A program made the position numbers and the translations under genes. A stretch of DNA of 64,000 nt from Adenanthera pavonina (Eukaryota > Streptophyta > Magnoliopsida > Fabales > Fabaceae). The stretch is from assembly GCA_026686845.1 (NCBI GenBank), contig JAIVEN010000015.1, positions 22,301,501 through 22,365,500 of the forward strand, written 5' to 3'. The notes beneath the pieces were generated by a model, which did no database searches, was not told the DNA's origin, and was given only the letters and a program-made list of their open reading frames with translations. Shown here in pieces: positions 33,186 through 44,669 of this stretch (the stretch's first letter is position 1; every line of letters starts with the position of its first letter).

Positions 33186-33483
33186 CTATTAGTGTCTTTG
33201 GCACACAAGACAGCTCCATTTGTGAACACGACCCCTCCTTGTTGCTCTATGGCATTTCCATGGGTCCCGTTGAATCAAGTTGCACATTCTAGCCTTACAC
33301 ATGGTTAGGGTTGTTCTACCTTGCCTTACAACACCATCTCCCATATTTTTTCCTCTTCTCCTACTTTGTTTCTCAATACTCTTTTGTTGGAATCTCCTGC
33401 CCTCTTCTCTATTTAGTAAATTGTCACCAGAAATTGTTGTCTCTTTCTCCCCCAATCTCTGCTCCCTTCTAGTCTCATCATCA
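33186..33483 (-). pseudogene. LINE ORF1-like tail
   Basis: An Arg/Lys/Gln-rich minus-strand frame (REEGRRFQQKSIEKQSRRR and on) precedes ORF2. Its position and basic composition suit the C-terminus of a LINE ORF1 nucleic-acid-binding protein, but no zinc knuckle or RRM is recognised. Its upstream part is cut by the Sirevirus LTR. Confidence 0.45.
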
Positions 33484-33488
33484 AGATT

Positions 33489-35159
33489 TGTTGAATCAAG
33501 TGTTTTGATGATTCCAAACCAATCTTCAAGAGCTTGGAGTAAAGATATCAAAGGTGCACAAGATGTTTCAAGTAAAGGAATTCTGGAGAAATCAGTGCAA
33601 GAATAGATGTAGAATATTTAGTAATGTTTTAAGTTGAGTAAAAGACTTTGATTTGGTGAAAAGATATTTTAAAAAAGCCTTAATTCTATATTAAATCATG
33701 GAAGATTTGAAAAACACCCACCAACAGACGAATTTCGAAGGGTTTATACAAATCTGCTGTTATGAAAATTCAAACTTTGGTTTTGGAAATTCGAATTTCG
33801 TATTGAAAATAAACAAGTCTAAACAGAGCTCTCTCTGACAGGCGAATTTTGTGTTCCGAAATTCGAACTTTGACCTATGTTTGAAAAGAATCTGAAAAGA
33901 GCCATTCTTTGACAGACGAACTTTGATGTTGAAAATTTGAATTTTAGACAAAATGTAACTTATGAAAATTGAAAAATTCGTCTAAAAATATGTCAAAGTT
34001 CATTTGAAAATAAGTTTAAAAAGAGCTTTAAAATTGCCCACTGACAGACGAACTTTGAACATGAAAATTTGAATTTCAGAAACAAAGCTTGTGAGTCTGT
34101 TGTGTTGATATGTTGACATACGAATAACAATATTCAGAAATTCGAACTTTAAAGTAAGTCTGAAAAGAGGTCTATCTGACAGATGAACTTTGCCATTTGA
34201 AAATTTGAATTTCAAATTTATGAACTATTGTGCCTCATTGAAGCTTCTAACAGACGAATTTTGGGGTTCCAAAATTCAAATTTCGAAGGCACTGTAGCAA
34301 ATTGAATTTATTGTTCACACTTAACAGAGCAACTTTAAACATGGAAATTTGTATGTTCCAACATAGAATAATTTTCTAAAGATGAAAATTTGAATTTTGA
34401 TTCATAATAGACGAACTTCGGGAGTTCAACGTTAAAGGCTGTAACTTTCGGTTTCTGCGATATTCGTCTATTGACCAACTGAAATTCGAACTTTGAGTGT
34501 CAGAAGCATTAAATGCGGTTAGTAAACGGATAGTTTCTCAGTATAACCGTTGGATAACGTCTCTAACGGCTAGATCTTGTCTCTAACGTATAGTTGAGGC
34601 ACAAATCTATAAATAGAACTTCATTTGAAGATGTGGGTAACAAAAATTACTTTGTAAATACTGAAACTCTGCCAAATCATTTACTCAAAGTCTCTTACTC
34701 TCACATGCTTCAATATTTGTACTCTAACCTTCATATTTACTTTGAGTAAGAGAGTTTATTCATTGTAAGCAATCTTATCTTCATCTGGAAGAAAGATTTT
34801 CTTGTGAGGGGATATCACAAGGGATTGGGGAAGCACTTAGTGAGAGTGCAAAGAGTGAAAGTGTGAGCTCTAGAAACAGAGCATCAACGCTGTACTGTGG
34901 CATTTGTAAGAAACCCACTGAATTCTTGCAGAATAGTGAAAAATCTCAAGTGGTGACTTGGGGACTGGACGTAGGTCAAGTTGAGAGACCGAACCAGGAT
35001 AAATATCTGAGTCTTTTCTTCCCTACTATTACTTTAACTGTTTATTCATTTATACTCTGTTTTACCATCACTCTTTGCTTTCTTCACCTTCTTGACGTTT
35101 TGCAAAAAACTTTTAATCTTCCCAATTCACCCCCTCTTGGGAAGCCAGCTTATCTAACA
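33489..35159 (+). repeat. 5' LTR of the outer Sirevirus
   Basis: 1671 bp. It carries a TATA-like tctataaata at 34607-34616, the probable promoter. Its first two thirds are filled with alternating gacgaactttg and aattcgaattt words. Confidence 0.92.
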
Positions 35160-35161
35160 AG

Positions 35162-35174
35162 TGGTATTAGAGCC
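35162..35174 (+). promoter_or_regulatory. Primer-binding site, outer Sirevirus
   Basis: tggtattagagcc, two bases after the LTR, is complementary to the initiator tRNA-Met 3' end with one change (the inner copy has tggtatcagagcc). Confidence 0.88.
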
Positions 35175-35214
35175 CGGATTCCCAATCAAAGAATTTTACA
35201 GTCTAGGAATTAAA

Positions 35215-38200
35215 ATGGCTGACTTTGGAGAAAGCATACTACCAGAGGGAAACAACACAAATAGACCACCTGGCTTCAGTGGAGAACACTATGGTTACTG
35301 CAAGATGAGGATGCAAATCTATCTCCAGTCCATTGATCTGGACATCTGGTCCATCATACAGAAGGGAGATTTTATGCTAATGGCATTAGAGGATGATGGG
35401 AAATACAAAGAGAAGCCGGAAGCTGAATGGAACGAGAAAGATAGAAGAAGAGTCCTGCTGAACTTCAAAGTAAAACACTGCTTAGTCAGTGCATTGAATC
35501 AAGACGAATTCTACAGGGTTTCACAGTGCTCCACCGCCAAGGAAATGTGGGACACCTTGCAAATTGCTCACAAAGGAACAACTGGAGTAAGAGAAAACAA
35601 ATTGAACACCTGCATAGGTGAATATGAAAGCTTCATGATGGCAGAAGGAGAAAGTGTAAAAGAGCTACAGAAGAGATTCACCCTCATTGTGAATCAACTG
35701 AAGAATCTGGGCAAAGAGTACACTTAGACAGAAAAAGTCAGAAAGATCCTTAGAGCTCTTCCTTTGGAGTGGCAACCCAAAGTAACAGCAATAGAGAAAG
35801 CCAGAGGAGAATCAATGGTGTCTGTCACAGCTCTCTTTGGTAGCTTAGAGTGTTAACAAGGCTGACTTCCCAAGAGGGGGGGTGAATTGGGAAGATTGAA
35901 ATTTTTCTGCACAAAGTGAAGTGGGTGAAGATATCACAGTATAATGAAAGCAATGAGTAAAACAGAGTAAGCTGATAAGTAAGGATAAGGAGAAGAAAAC
36001 TCAGTGATTTATCCTGATTCGGTCTATCCACTTGACCTACGTCCAGTCCCCAAGACAACTCTTGAGATTTATCCACTATACAGCAAGAATTTCAACGGGC
36101 TTCTTGCTAATGCCACAGTACATGAGTATGCTCTGTTTCTGAGCTCTCTCAAACTCTCTAAGCACTTTCTCTATGTGCTTCCCAATCCCCTTGTGAATTC
36201 CCCTCACAAGTAAATCTATCTTCCAGATGAAGAGTAGATTGTTTACAAAGATACAACTCTCTTGAATAGAGTAGATATGAAGGTTAAAGTACAGATAATG
36301 AAGTTGAGAGGGTAAAAGCTTTTGAGATGAAGATTCAGCAAAAATTCGGTATATACAAGTTTGATTCGTTACCCACAACTTCAAATGATGTTACTTTTAT
36401 AGTTTTAGGTCTCAAGTATCCGTTAGAGACTTAATCTATCCATTGGGGAAGTTATCCAACGGTTACTCTGAAAAACTATTCGTTTACCAACCGTATTTAA
36501 TGTTTCTGACACACTGAAATTCGAATTTTGGTTGGTCAACAGACGAATTTTGAAGGAACCAAAGGTTAAAGCTTCCAACGTTAAAATACGAAGTTCGTCT
36601 GTCCATAGAGTGAAATTCAAATTTTGAAACTTATAAAATATTTTCACAATGTGACATACGAATTTTCAAGAAGAAAGTTTTTCTGTAAATCATGAACAGT
36701 GTTTTCAATTTTCTACAGTATCCTCGAAATTCGAATTTTGGATGCCCAAAATTCGTCTGTCCATTGAACGTTCAAAGAGGCACAGTAGTTCACTTTCTTC
36801 GAAATTCAAATTTTGACAGAGTGAAATTCGACTGTCAGAGATCAATTTTGAAACTTAATTTCTTCTTGATTTCAGATGAACTTTAACGTAGTTTCAGACG
36901 AATTTCTTTGGTTTTCACAAGTTGTGTTTTGTCTGAAATTCGAACTTTAAAAGAGTGAAATTCGAATGTCACAAAGAAGCTCCTTTCAGACTTATATGAA
37001 AATTCGAATGTTGCAAAGTCAAAGTTCATCTGTCAGAGAGCATTTTTCAAACTCAATTTCTTCTTGATTTCAGATGAACTTTAACATAGTTTCAGACGAA
37101 TTTCTTTGGTTTTCACAAATTGCATTTTGTCTGAAATTCGAACTTTGAAAATGTAAAGTTCGTCTGTCACAAAGAGGCTTCTTTCAGACTTGATGAAAAT
37201 TCGAATTTTGAAAGACCAAAATTCGTCTGACAGAGAGACATCTCTTCAGACTTGTTCAGTTTTAGCTCGAAATTCGAATTTCCAAAGGCAAAATTCGAAT
37301 TTCCAACTTGACAGTTCAGTTTAAACTTTCAAACTTCGTCTGTTTGTGAGTATTTTTCAAATAAGTAAAGATTTAATTTCAAATCAAGGTTTGAAAACAT
37401 CTTTTTCTTAAATCAAAATCTTTTACCCAATCACAACTAAAACTAAAGAGATCTAACAGCAAATACTCAGAAAATCTTCACTTGAAACAACTTTGATCTC
37501 CTTTGATATCTTCAATCCAAGCTCTTGAGTGTTAGTTGGGAATCATCAAAACTCTTGATTCAATATAGAGGAATACAAGGGAAAGATAAAGGCTCTCAAA
37601 GAGGCTGGACAAGACAGAAAGAAGAAGGGTCTTGCTCTGAAAGCTGCTGAAGAGAAAGAAGAAGAGTCTGACGATGGAGATGAGTTAGATGAAGAAACTC
37701 TGGCTGTGATGGTCAGAAAATTTGGAAGATTTTACAACAGGAAAAGAAGCAAGAAATTCTTCAAGAAAGGAGCAGCTGGAGACAGTAAGAAAGAAGGAAA
37801 AGAACCAGTAACCTGCTACGAGTGCAAGAAGCAGGGACACATTAAATGGGATTGCCCACAATTTCTCAAGAAGCAGGAAAAAGAAAAGAAAGCTGCAGAC
37901 AAAGTCAAGAAGAAAAGAGCCTACATCTCATCAATCTGGGGCAACAGCTCAGATGAGGAAGAATATGATGAAGGAGAGATTGCCAACATCTATCTGATGG
38001 CTCTTGCATCTGAAGAAGCTAAAACTCCATCCAACAGTGATCAAGAGGATGAGGTATATGAATCTGAACCTTCCTATTCTGAATTACTGGATGCATTTCA
38101 TGAATTGCATGATGAATTTGTCAAGACTGCCAAAGAACTTAAGCAAGCAAAGAAAAAGATTAACAAACTAGAATCTCAATGCAACATCTCTGAAACTGCT

Positions 38201-38731
38201 TCTCTGCTTACTGAATCTGCTTGCTGTAAATCATGCATTGAGTTAAAACAAACTAATGATTATCTGGTAAAAAGCATGTCTGGACTCACTAAAGGAAAAG
38301 ACATGTTGTTTGCTTTAATGGGAAGTCAAATAATATCACAGGGAAAGGCTGGACTTGGCTATGATCCTTGTGCTATAAAAGAAAAGATTAGGAAGAAAAA
38401 TCAGAATGTGTACATGAGACATTTTGTGTATACTAGTGACAATGGAAAGAAATATCATATGTCACATCACATTGAATCGTATAATCAACCAAGGCATGCA
38501 AAACAAAAATATTATCTGCATTGTTTTCTTCCTACTTCTTAATCAAGCAGTCCCTTTACCACCTGTCACTTCTGTAACAAGAAGGGACATATTTCCAGTT
38601 CATGTGCTTTAAAGAAAAATGGACTTGACAGGAAGGTTAAATGGGTTCCCAAAGGTACATCTGTATCTAAGGAAAAGACTACTGACAGAAAAGGACCCAA
38701 GCAAATTTGGGTACCTAAAAGAAAAGTATGA
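35215..38731 (+). pseudogene. gag: Gag of the outer Sirevirus, split by a solo LTR
   Basis: It begins MADFGESILPEGNN. An early block contains PPGFSGEHYGYCKMRMQIYL and LNQDEFYRVSQCSTAKEMW, typical of copia gag (UBN2/DUF4219-like). A TAG (35726) where the inner copy has CAA ends the first frame. The antisense solo LTR at 35851-37565 interrupts the GSLE/EYKGKIKALK junction; removing it with one tagag copy restores the frame. Downstream come CYECKKQGHIKWDCP (first CCHC knuckle) and, after a frameshift near 38540, CHFCNKKGHISSSC (second knuckle). The final TGA overlaps the pol ATG (atga at 38728). Gag would build the particle and package RNA. Confidence 0.9.
35851..37565 (-). repeat. Antisense solo LTR inside the outer gag
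   Basis: 1715 bp. On the plus strand it starts tgttaacaaggctgac and ends cttgattcaata, the reverse complement of an LTR of the inner-copy subfamily. tagag flanks both sides (35846-35850 and 37566-37570). No internal region remains, so it is a solo LTR. It lies head-to-head with its host element's transcription. Confidence 0.9.
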
Positions 38732-41700
38732 ACTTTGTCTTGCAGGTTTGTCTTAAAGCTAGAAAGAGCAACAAATGGTATATGGACAGTGCCTGCTCAA
38801 GTCATATGACTGGTGATAAGGAGAATTTTATCATCCTTAAAGACAAGAAAGGAGGAAAGGTGACCTTTAGAGGTGATCAGTATGGCAAAATAGTTGGCAT
38901 TAGCATTATGGGGAAGAATCCTAAAACATCCATTGAAGAGGTGCTGTTTGTAATTGGCCTCAACCACAATCTGCTAAGTGTGAGTCAGACATGTGACAAA
39001 GAAAATTGGATACCGTTTGACTCAAAGTTCTGCCTGGTCATCAGAAAAAGTGATCACAAAATAATCCTCAAAGCTCAAAGGGATGGTAACTGCTATACTA
39101 TTGATCTTGATGAACTTCCTCCCTTAGATTCTACCTGCTTGATTAGCCAGGATAATGACAGTTGGTTGTGGCATAGAAGATTAGCTCATGTTAACATGAA
39201 TCAACTATCAAAACTGGTTAAAAATGAGTTAGTCACTAGCTTACCAAAAATCACTTTTGAAAAAGACAAAGAATGTGATGCATGCCTAAAAGGAAAACAA
39301 ATCAAATCTTCTTTCAAATCTAAAAGCGTAGTCGTGAACAACTAGACCACTAGAATTGCTGCATATGGATCTGATTGGTCCATCTAGGGTAAAAAGCATT
39401 GGTGGAAATCTGTATGTGCTTGTAACTGTGGATGATTACTCTAGATTTTCCTGGACACTATTTCTTTCCTCTAAGAGTGATACGTTTGATGCATTTGTAA
39501 CCTTAGCTAAGAAAGTGCAAAATAAGAAAGGTATTTCTATTGTGTCTATCAGGTCAGATCATGGAGAAGAGTTTGAGAATTCATACTTCCTGGAGTACTG
39601 TAATGAGCATAGAATTGATCACAACTTCTCAGCTCCAAGAACACCTCAACAAAATAGAGTAGTGGAAAGGAAGAACAGAATAATTGGAGAGATGGCTAGA
39701 GCAATGCTCAATGAAAAAGAACTCTCTCATGTATTCTGGGCTGATGCAGTAAACACAGCAAGCTACATCATAAATAGAGCCTACATCAGACCAATCCTTG
39801 GGAAGACACCTTATGAGCTGTACAAAGAAAGAAAGCCAAATCTCTCATATCTATATGTGTTCGGCTGCAAGTGCTTCATACACAACAATGGAAAGAAGAA
39901 TCTGGGTAAGTTTGATGCCAAATCTAATGAAGGTATATTTCTGGACTATTCTAGTAGAAGTAAGGCATATAGAGTTTTTAATAAAAAGTCTAAATTAGTA
40001 GAAGAATCTGTGCATGTAGTATTCATTGAAAATGAAACTGTTTCCAAACATGTCACTGATGAGGATGATCTTATTTCAAACTTTAAAAATTTAGATCTTT
40101 CTGATGAAGGTAAAATTGAACCTCCAAAAATTTCTGAATCTATTAACATAAAGGAAGATATTCAGGAGAAAGACTTTGAGAATGAATATAATGAAAACAT
40201 GTCTCAAGAACTCCTTAGAGCTTGGAGATATCAAAGGAATCATCCTGTTGATCAAGTGATAGGGGATGTTCAAGAGAAAGTGTTAAAACCAGAAAACAGT
40301 TAAGGGATCAAATGATAAACTGTGCTTTTATTTCTCAAATTGAACCTAAATGTACTGAAGAAGCCTTAACTGATGAATACTGGATTTTAGCTATGCAAGA
40401 TGAGTTGAATCAGTTTGAAAGAAATCAAGTTTGGGATTTAGTGTCCAGACCCAAAAATCATCCTATCATTGGCACCAAATGGGTTTTTAGAAATAAACTT
40501 GATGAATCAGGATCAATAATCAGAAATAAAGCTAGACTGGTTGCAAAAGGATATAATCAAGAAGAAGGAATTGATTTTGAAGAAACCTTTGCTCCATTGG
40601 CTAGATTAGAAGCAATTAAAATTCTGTTAGCATATGCATGCATGAAAAATATTATGTTATATCAAATGGATGTGAAGAGTGTTTTTCTTAATGGATATAT
40701 CAAGGAAGAAGTTTATGTAGACCAACCTCCAGGCTTTGAGAACTCTACAAAACCAAACCATGTTTATAAACTAAAGAAAGCCCTTTACGGTTTAAAGCAA
40801 GCCCCTAGAGCATGGTATGAAAGATTAAGTAATTTTCTAACTGAAAAGGGGTTCAAAACAACTCTATTCACTAAGAAAGAAAATAAAGATTTACTTATTG
40901 TTCAAATCTATGTTGATGATATTATATTTGGTACTACTAATGAATCTCTTTGCAAGAATTTTTCTAAGCTAATGCAGGGAGAATTCGAAATGTCCATGAT
41001 GGGTGAACTCAACTTCTTCCTTGAATTGCAAATCAAGCAGTGTGATGATGATATCTTTCTCAATCAACCCAAGTATTTGAAAGAATTGCTGAAAAAGTTT
41101 GGAATGGAGAATGCTAAGCTAATGGGAACACCTATGGCTACTGCAACCAAACTGGATATGGATAAAAAGGGTAAAATGTTTGACATAACCCAATATAGAA
41201 GAATGATTGGATCTCTGCTATACCTAACTGCCAGCAGACCTGACATTATGTTCAGTGTCTGCATGTGTGCAAGATTCCAATCATGCCCCAAAGAAACCTA
41301 TGCAACTGTTGTGAAACTATTTTCAGATATCTAATTGGAACATCACAGATGGGTCTTTGGTATCCTATAGGCAATGGAGAAGATTTGAAAGGATACACTG
41401 ATACTGACTTTGCAGGATCCAAAACTGACAGAAAAAGCACAAGTGGAACATGTCAGTTTCTTGGAGGATCCTTGGTTTCATGGTTTAGCAGGAAGCAAAA
41501 CAGTGTGGCCTTATCCACAGCAGAAGCTGAATATGTTGCAGCTGGAAGCTGTTGTGCCCAAGTCATTTGGATGAAGCAATAGCTTGAGGATCTTGAGATT
41601 GAGATAAAAGAAATACCTATAATGTGTGACAACTAAAGTGCCATTAACATCACAAAGAATCCAGTCATACATTCAAGGATGAAGTATATTGAAGTTAGGC

Positions 41701-41858
41701 ATCACTTCATAAGAGATCATGTTCTGAAAGGAGAGATCATATTAGAATACATCCCTACAGAAGATCAAGTTGCTGACATCTTGACAAAACCTCTTTCAGA
41801 AGATAGGCATTGTAAAATCAGGAGAGAATTGGGTATGGTAAATCCCAATAAACTGTAA
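38728..41858 (+). pseudogene. pol: Pol polyprotein of the outer Sirevirus
   Basis: Domains run in copia order. Protease: KWYMDSACSSHMTGD near 38776-38820. Integrase zinc region: WHRRLAHVNMNQL then CDACLKGKQ, followed by the core with HMDLIGPSRV, SIRSDHGEEFEN and VVERKNRIIGE. RT: GTKWVFRNKL, RLVAKGYNQ, LYGLKQAPRAWYE and the catalytic YVDDIIFG. RNase H: GYTDTDFAGSKTDRKSTSG and STAEAEYVA, ending LGMVNPNKL. Frame breaks occur near 39345, 40304, 41330 and at in-frame stops at about 41581 and 41635. In integrase the inner copy's SDHGGEF and PQHNGVVE read SDHGEEF and PQQNRVVE. A short deletion removes residues after the GF in LTEKGF of RT. Dead, but all domains recognisable. Confidence 0.93.
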
Positions 41859-42844
41859 GTAAATTTCTGTATCAATCTGTTTTAGAATTTCTAACATTGA
41901 TTTAATTCTAACTTTATCATCGGAGAAAGTTTAATGTAAGTTGCAGATGCTCCTCATGAGTTTAAATGATAGTAGATCTGAAAAATGGAGCAAATCAGAA
42001 TGGAACAGTCAAAAAGAGAAAGAGACAGCAAGAAATATGAGTTCTGGATCCATTCTGTAAGTTTTCAAAGTTGAAATTCGCATTTTAGTTGAATGTTAGA
42101 CGAATTTCCTTGATAAATTGTGTTTTTGAATGAGTGAGCATGCTCAACATTTGAATTTAGATGCCCAACAGACAAACTTCAGCTTGGAACAGTTCTCGGT
42201 GGTCCCTCAAAATTCATCTGTTGGTCCTTGAAAGTTCAAATTTTCAAAAATAAAAAAATTCAATGGTATCTTTGTCCAATATGATGATTATACAAATGTC
42301 CATTTCATAACATATACATGTTGGAGAACCTTTACAAAGTGTAGAAATTCAAATTTCAGATTCAAAATTCGAATTTCAGATTCAAAATTCGTCTGTTGGA
42401 ACATGCTCATAATGTTGAATCTCTGAAAGACGAATTTTCATATGCATAATTCGTCTGTTGTTTGTTGCATTGATTATTGCTTCATGCCTACTCTTCAAAA
42501 TTTGAACTTTGCTGAAACAAAGTTCGTCTGTTCATCTTGTGCTACTTGGACCAAGCCTCTGTCAGATGAACTTTCAGAGGAAAATTCATCTGTTAGTAAG
42601 CCTTGCTGAATGGTTTAACCTGTAACTGCTCAAAGTTCAAATTTTGACCCCTCAAAATTCGTCTGTCATGCAGTTACACATGTTAAAACCGACGATTTTC
42701 CCCTGAACAGACGCAACCCTATTCATTTCCTCTCTGAGTCTGTTCAAATTCTCTCTTCAATGCTCTTCAATTCTGATCGTAAATCTTAATTTCCCACCGG
42801 TTAAACTTCTTCTCGCATCCTATAAACTCATTCTCAGCTTCATT
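41859..42844 (+). repeat. Non-coding pol/env-like spacer with LTR-type motifs, outer Sirevirus
   Basis: About 990 bp without an ORF. It carries many copies of aaaattcgtctgt and aattcgaattt, the same vocabulary as the LTRs but mostly in opposite order. It probably holds the splice acceptor or promoter for the env-like ORF; this is inference. Confidence 0.7.
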
Positions 42845-44669
42845 ATGAAACATTCATCCACGAAAATGACACGAGTAAAGATTCCTGAAGTTGGAAAGGG
42901 AGAAGCACGACCAAAGAGAACGGTTAAATCCCAATATGTCTCAAAGGAGGGTGAAAAACCAAAGAGAAAAGCCAAATCAAGCAAGGCGACTCTCTCCAAA
43001 CAACAGAAAACAACTCCAAAGGCAGAATCAAAGAAAACTGGACCTTCTTCATCAAAGAAAACAGATTCTTCGGTTCTTGTTCTTGCTGCTGATGCTGTTG
43101 CTTCCACTTCCTCCTCCAGTACCGAATCTAGAGAATACCAACTCACAATCATGCCATTATGGAGCACTCCTCAGATTCAGGAGGAATATTCAACCAAGTT
43201 TGTGAGTAAAAAGGTAATCAAGCCTCATTGTGTGAACATGGAAGATTTCTTAGTCTCTAACAATTTTGATATCGGGATATGGATGCTAAGATATAAGAAT
43301 ATGCTAGAGATATTGGAGAGGTATGATGATGAAGTGGTTAAGACATGGTACGCCTCTCTGATGTACAACAGCAAGAAGAAAAAGTGGGAGGTTAATTTGA
43401 GATCAAGGACCATCTGGCTCATAGATGAAACTTTTAATGAAGTATTGGAAATTCCAGGGCAAGACGGCCTTAAGATTGACATCACTGCTTCCGAGTATAT
43501 GGATGAGGCAGAGATTGCTGATGAAGAAGGTGGACCCTTTATGAACTACAAGGAGAGCACAATCCTGAACACATTGTTCAGAAGAAAGGAGAATAGGCCA
43601 TCAATAAACTTGCTAAAACCCACTGACCTCAGTGCTCAAGTGAGGATCCTACACTACATAGTATCTAGGATTATCTTCAACAAAGGAGGTAGCTTCAATT
43701 TGATCACAAGAGCAGAGGCACATGTGATGGTAGCAATCATGCGTGGGAAGCTTATTAACATGGGACATATCATTCTCCAATGCATGATCAAGGCAAGGGA
43801 TCAGAGGAAAGACTCTACACTCCCCTATGCAGCAATCATTTCAAGGATTCTACAATATGCTAGAATTCAACACCTTGAAAAAGGGAAAGGGAAGCCCACT
43901 GAGATTTTCAAGGAAGATGAGCTACAAAGAATGGGGATTGAAAGAAATGATGGAAGATGGATTGGGAAGGGAGCAGGAAAATCTGAAGATCACGTCTTTG
44001 ATGAAGATACCTCCCTACAGCAAGAAGGTACCTTTGAGGCTCTTGAAAGACCTACACCTCAGCCTTCTCAACCTATTCCATCTCTATCTCTGCCTGCTCA
44101 CATTCCATCTACTCCCTCCTCTCGTGCCAAGCCAACCAAGATCACTGAGTTGTATGATAGTCTGTCTACACTCATACTAAGCATCAAAGATGAGCAAAAT
44201 GCCAAGTTTGCTCATCTACAAGATCAGATCCACCAGTTGGCCAAAAACATGAAAGTGGTTGCTGATGCATATGAAGACATTCGGAATGCCATTCTTGCCA
44301 CATTAGCTCCACCTTAGCCAGGATTCTTTGAGCCTGCTAAGTCTCCAACCCATGAGCCTCCAAGCCCCTTTGAGCTAACATCTTTTGAGCATGATGATGC
44401 TGTAGATGATACTGAGGTTACTGGTACACTAAGCACACCAAGTCCTGGTCCTCCCTTGGACTATGGCATGGAAGAAGAAGGCCCTCGAGATTCAAGCTCT
44501 CATGACCCCATTCCAGCAAATGCTCAAGAGTCAATCCTGTCCCAGCAAGAAATTGAGCAAGTAGAAAGATTAGTGGCAGTCATCTCATCTTCACCGTTTA
44601 TGCAGGCTGCCCTAAATGAAGAGAGAAGCATTGTGCCTTTTGTTGATTTGGAAGCCATTACACACAATG
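42845..44669 (+). pseudogene. Env-like ORF of the outer Sirevirus, 5' part
   Basis: Starts MKHSSTKMTRVKIPEVGKG; the second ATG (42869) matches the start used in the inner copy. A basic Lys/Ser-rich N-terminus (to about residue 85) precedes a well-conserved middle: LPLWSTPQIQEEYSTKF-like, KKVIKPH, EVLERYDDEVV-like, SRTIWLIDETFNEVLEIPGQ and GGSFNLITRAEAHVM. A Pro/Ser-rich tail follows. One TAG (44315) replaces CAG. No signal peptide or transmembrane helix is evident, so despite the conventional name it is not clearly an envelope. The inner element cuts the frame at 44669; it resumes at 56866. Confidence 0.85.

Larger units (their letters stand above)
25131..33483 (-). mobile_element. L1-type LINE, minus strand, interrupted by a solo LTR
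   Basis: Read on the minus strand the order is ORF1-like tail, endonuclease, reverse transcriptase, zinc-binding region and RNase H, ending in a short A tract (T run at 25133-25140 on the plus strand). That is the layout of plant L1 LINEs carrying an RNase H domain. A 3.5-kb LTR occupies 28276-31786. The element has many stops and frameshifts. Its 5' end is lost where the outer Sirevirus begins (33484-33489). No LINE target duplication could be assigned. Confidence 0.88.

Noticed and set aside
32995..33606. Plus-strand open frames over the LINE and the Sirevirus LTR start
   Set aside because: Antisense to the LINE endonuclease/ORF1 region and crossing the LTR boundary, so not a gene.
33770..34500. 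CRISPR-like regularly spaced motifs
   Set aside because: Plant retrotransposon LTR; units are imperfect, spacing varies, spacers share vocabulary, and no cas genes exist.
42845..44317. Host gene or true viral envelope interpretation of the env-like ORF
   Set aside because: It occurs twice in the same place after pol within LTR-bounded elements, so it belongs to the Sirevirus; no membrane features support a real envelope.
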